DNA of 64,000 bases, taken from positions 990,023 through 1,054,022 of the forward strand of contig JAQTUX010000001.1 in the NCBI GenBank assembly GCA_028707125.1, given 5' to 3'. Positions 62,832 to 64,000 of this stretch are shown in pieces; positions within the stretch are counted from its first letter, which is position 1, and every line of letters begins with the position of its first letter. The translations under genes were made by a program, and so were the position numbers. The notes beneath the pieces are model-generated. The model was not told the DNA's origin. It was given only the letters and a program-made list of their open reading frames with translations, and did not search any database. Source of the DNA: Candidatus Omnitrophota bacterium (GTDB lineage Bacteria > Omnitrophota > Gorgyraeia > Gygaellales > JAQTUX01).

Positions 62832-63824
62832 ATGAGATTTCAGAATCCTATATATCTTTTTCTCTTACTGCTGGTCCCGTTATTCGTTTATCTTTGCAGG
62901 CGGCGCACGCAAGCGGGCCTGACCTTTTCCAACATAGAGATCTTTGGGGGGCTGCAGCGGACGTTTAAACAGCGGCTCGCTAAAAACATCCCGTTGATGC
63001 GCGCGTTATCCTTAGCCCTTTTAATAGCGGCCCTGGCAAGGCCTCAGACGGCTACTTCTGAATCTACGGTAAAAAGCAAGGGCATAGACATCATACTCGC
63101 GCTGGATATTTCAACCAGTATGCTGGCAGAAGATTTTACCCTTGATGGAGAAAGGCAGAGCCGGCTGGACGTAATAAAACAGGTAGCCGATAATTTTATC
63201 AACCTGAGAGAAAAAGACAGGATAGGCATAGTGGCCTTCGCGGGCAGGGCATACACGGTATCGCCGCTCACCCTGGACCATTCCTGGCTGCTGACCAACC
63301 TTAACAGAGTTGAGATCGGGCTTATTGAAGACGGCACAGCCATAGGTTCAGCGATCGCCTCTTCAATAAACCGCTTAAAGGACTCGACGGCAAAATCCAG
63401 GATAATAATCCTGCTTACCGACGGCATTAACAATACGGGCAAGATAACCCCTGCCGGGGCAGCCGGTATCGCCGGCAGGCTGAAGATCAAAATTTATACC
63501 ATAGGCGCCGGTTCAAAAGGGCTGGTGCCTTATCCGGTAAGTAACGTATCGGGTAAAAAGATCTACCAGCCCATACAGATCGACATTGATGAAGACACCC
63601 TGAGGGAGATAGCCATTGTCACCAGGGCCAAATATTACAGGGCGACAGACACAGATACGTTGAAAAAGATATTCTCAGATATCAATAAACTGGAGCAGGC
63701 GCCGCTTGAGGAAACGGCCTATAAACATTATAATGAACTCTCGGCGCACTTTATAGCAGCGGGCTTTATATTGCTTTTACTTGAAGTACTGCTGTCCAAC
63801 ACGATATTGGCAAGAATACCTTAA
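62832..63824 (+). CDS. batA: BatA-type von Willebrand factor A membrane protein
   Basis: A 330-residue protein. Two N-terminal membrane segments (IYLFLLLLVPLFVYL and the region near SLALLIAALARPQ) are followed by a vWA domain with the MIDAS motif LALDISTSM and ILLTDGINNTG. A C-terminal transmembrane segment (FIAAGFILLLLEVLLSNTI) closes the protein. It begins six bases after the BatD-like gene and is followed by a second similar gene. BatA and BatB form membrane complexes in Bacteroidetes and spirochaetes. Confidence 0.9.
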   Translation: MRFQNPIYLFLLLLVPLFVYLCRRRTQAGLTFSNIEIFGGLQRTFKQRLAKNIPLMRALSLALLIAALARPQTATSESTVKSKGIDIILALDISTSMLAEDFTLDGERQSRLDVIKQVADNFINLREKDRIGIVAFAGRAYTVSPLTLDHSWLLTNLNRVEIGLIEDGTAIGSAIASSINRLKDSTAKSRIIILLTDGINNTGKITPAGAAGIAGRLKIKIYTIGAGSKGLVPYPVSNVSGKKIYQPIQIDIDEDTLREIAIVTRAKYYRATDTDTLKKIFSDINKLEQAPLEETAYKHYNELSAHFIAAGFILLLLEVLLSNTILARIP

Positions 63825-63830
63825 ACATAA

Positions 63831-64000
63831 ATGATCAAATTCGCCAATCCATATTTTTTCATTGTTCTCGCCTGCTACGCGGCGATCATATTTTTCCTGC
63901 TCTGGTCTGCCAGGATACGCAAAAGGCGGCTTAAGGCGTTTGCCGACAAAAACCTTCTCGACAGGCTGCTGTCGGAATTAGACGGCAAGAAACGGCGGTT
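63831..64000 (+). CDS. BatB-type protein, 5' part only
   Basis: The open frame from ATG 63831 continues past the window end. The visible 56 residues begin MIKFANPYFFIVLACYAAII and continue FFLLWSARIRKRRLKAFAD, the same N-terminal layout (NP-Y/F plus a transmembrane segment, then a basic stretch) as the BatA gene before it. It is most likely the second vWA membrane protein (BatB). The vWA domain itself is beyond the window. Confidence 0.75.
   Translation, partial: MIKFANPYFFIVLACYAAIIFFLLWSARIRKRRLKAFADKNLLDRLLSELDGKKRR

Overview
The window is one dense bacterial chromosomal segment of 64 kb. Every gene I could support, about 70 protein genes and one tRNA gene, lies on the + strand. Most junctions are short overlaps (ATGA, TAATG or TGATG) or gaps of a few bases, so the segment reads as a series of long operons broken by a few promoters and repeat-bearing gaps. 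Lipoproteins, a SurA-like chaperone, a BatA-type module, MoxR and fused SecDF suggest a diderm. A bacterial carbonyl-branch Wood-Ljungdahl gene set (acsC, RACo-like activator, CooC/AcsF, acsD, acsE), GuaB3-type IMP dehydrogenase and compact versions of Mfd and AspRS suggest an uncultured lineage. Candidatus Omnitrophota or a relative in the PVC/Elusimicrobiota neighbourhood is my best guess. It is an inference from gene content and was not tested by phylogeny.

Layout. 1-1.9 kb: lepB-pgsA-plsY (export and phospholipid synthesis). 1.9-4.2 kb: a 333-bp gap with a candidate promoter-hairpin-terminator small RNA unit, then a sigma70-like promoter and CIRCE operator driving groES-groEL, closed by a terminator. 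4.2-12.9 kb: a REP-like element, gatCAB, a CtpA protease, a divergent polysaccharide deacetylase, tsaD, an MgtC-like protein, a bactofilin-HTH fusion, a small HTH-membrane protein, larB and an FmdE-like gene. 12.9-18.9 kb: the corrinoid/acetyl-CoA synthase accessory cluster, ending flush against a tRNA-Met(CAU) gene. 18.9-30.3 kb: tilS, ftsH, folP, cdaA, a 45-residue CdaR-like stub, pdxJ, acpS, nnrD, recX, alaS, hisD. 30.3-35.5 kb: hisB-hisH-hisA-lipoprotein-hisF-hisI-trpE, with REP-like elements at the hisD/hisB and hisI/trpE junctions. 35.5-42.99 kb: rpsP, yajC, secDF, a truncated mfd, a SurA-like protein, a 52-residue Met-rich membrane protein, pdxA, rsmA. 43-49.4 kb: guaB3-guaA behind a consensus promoter, then dnaE. 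49.4-60 kb: an HU gene with a structured leader, hisS, aspS (without the GAD insertion), a LysM lipoprotein, phoH, a PgpH-like HD phosphodiesterase, ybeY, recO, panE, a TPR protein, polX. 60-64 kb: MoxR-DUF58-BatD-like-BatA-BatB, cut by the window end.

How it fits together. The acs cluster supplies methyl transfer (AcsE), the corrinoid Fe-S protein (AcsC/AcsD), its reductive activator and a nickel-insertion ATPase. The catalytic CODH/ACS subunits are not in the window. LarB directly upstream hints at further nickel-cofactor chemistry. CdaA and the HD phosphodiesterase could set cyclic di-AMP levels. Histidine genes and trpE are interleaved with two families of dispersed palindromic repeats. 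These repeats appear to provide ribosome-binding sites, a stop codon and a protein C-terminus to neighbouring genes.

No phage, CRISPR array, intact insertion sequence or defence cassette was seen. The most unusual signals are the repeat families, the reduced Mfd, the GAD-less AspRS, the substituted HisB metal ligand, two unlisted small membrane proteins and the sRNA-like unit upstream of groES.
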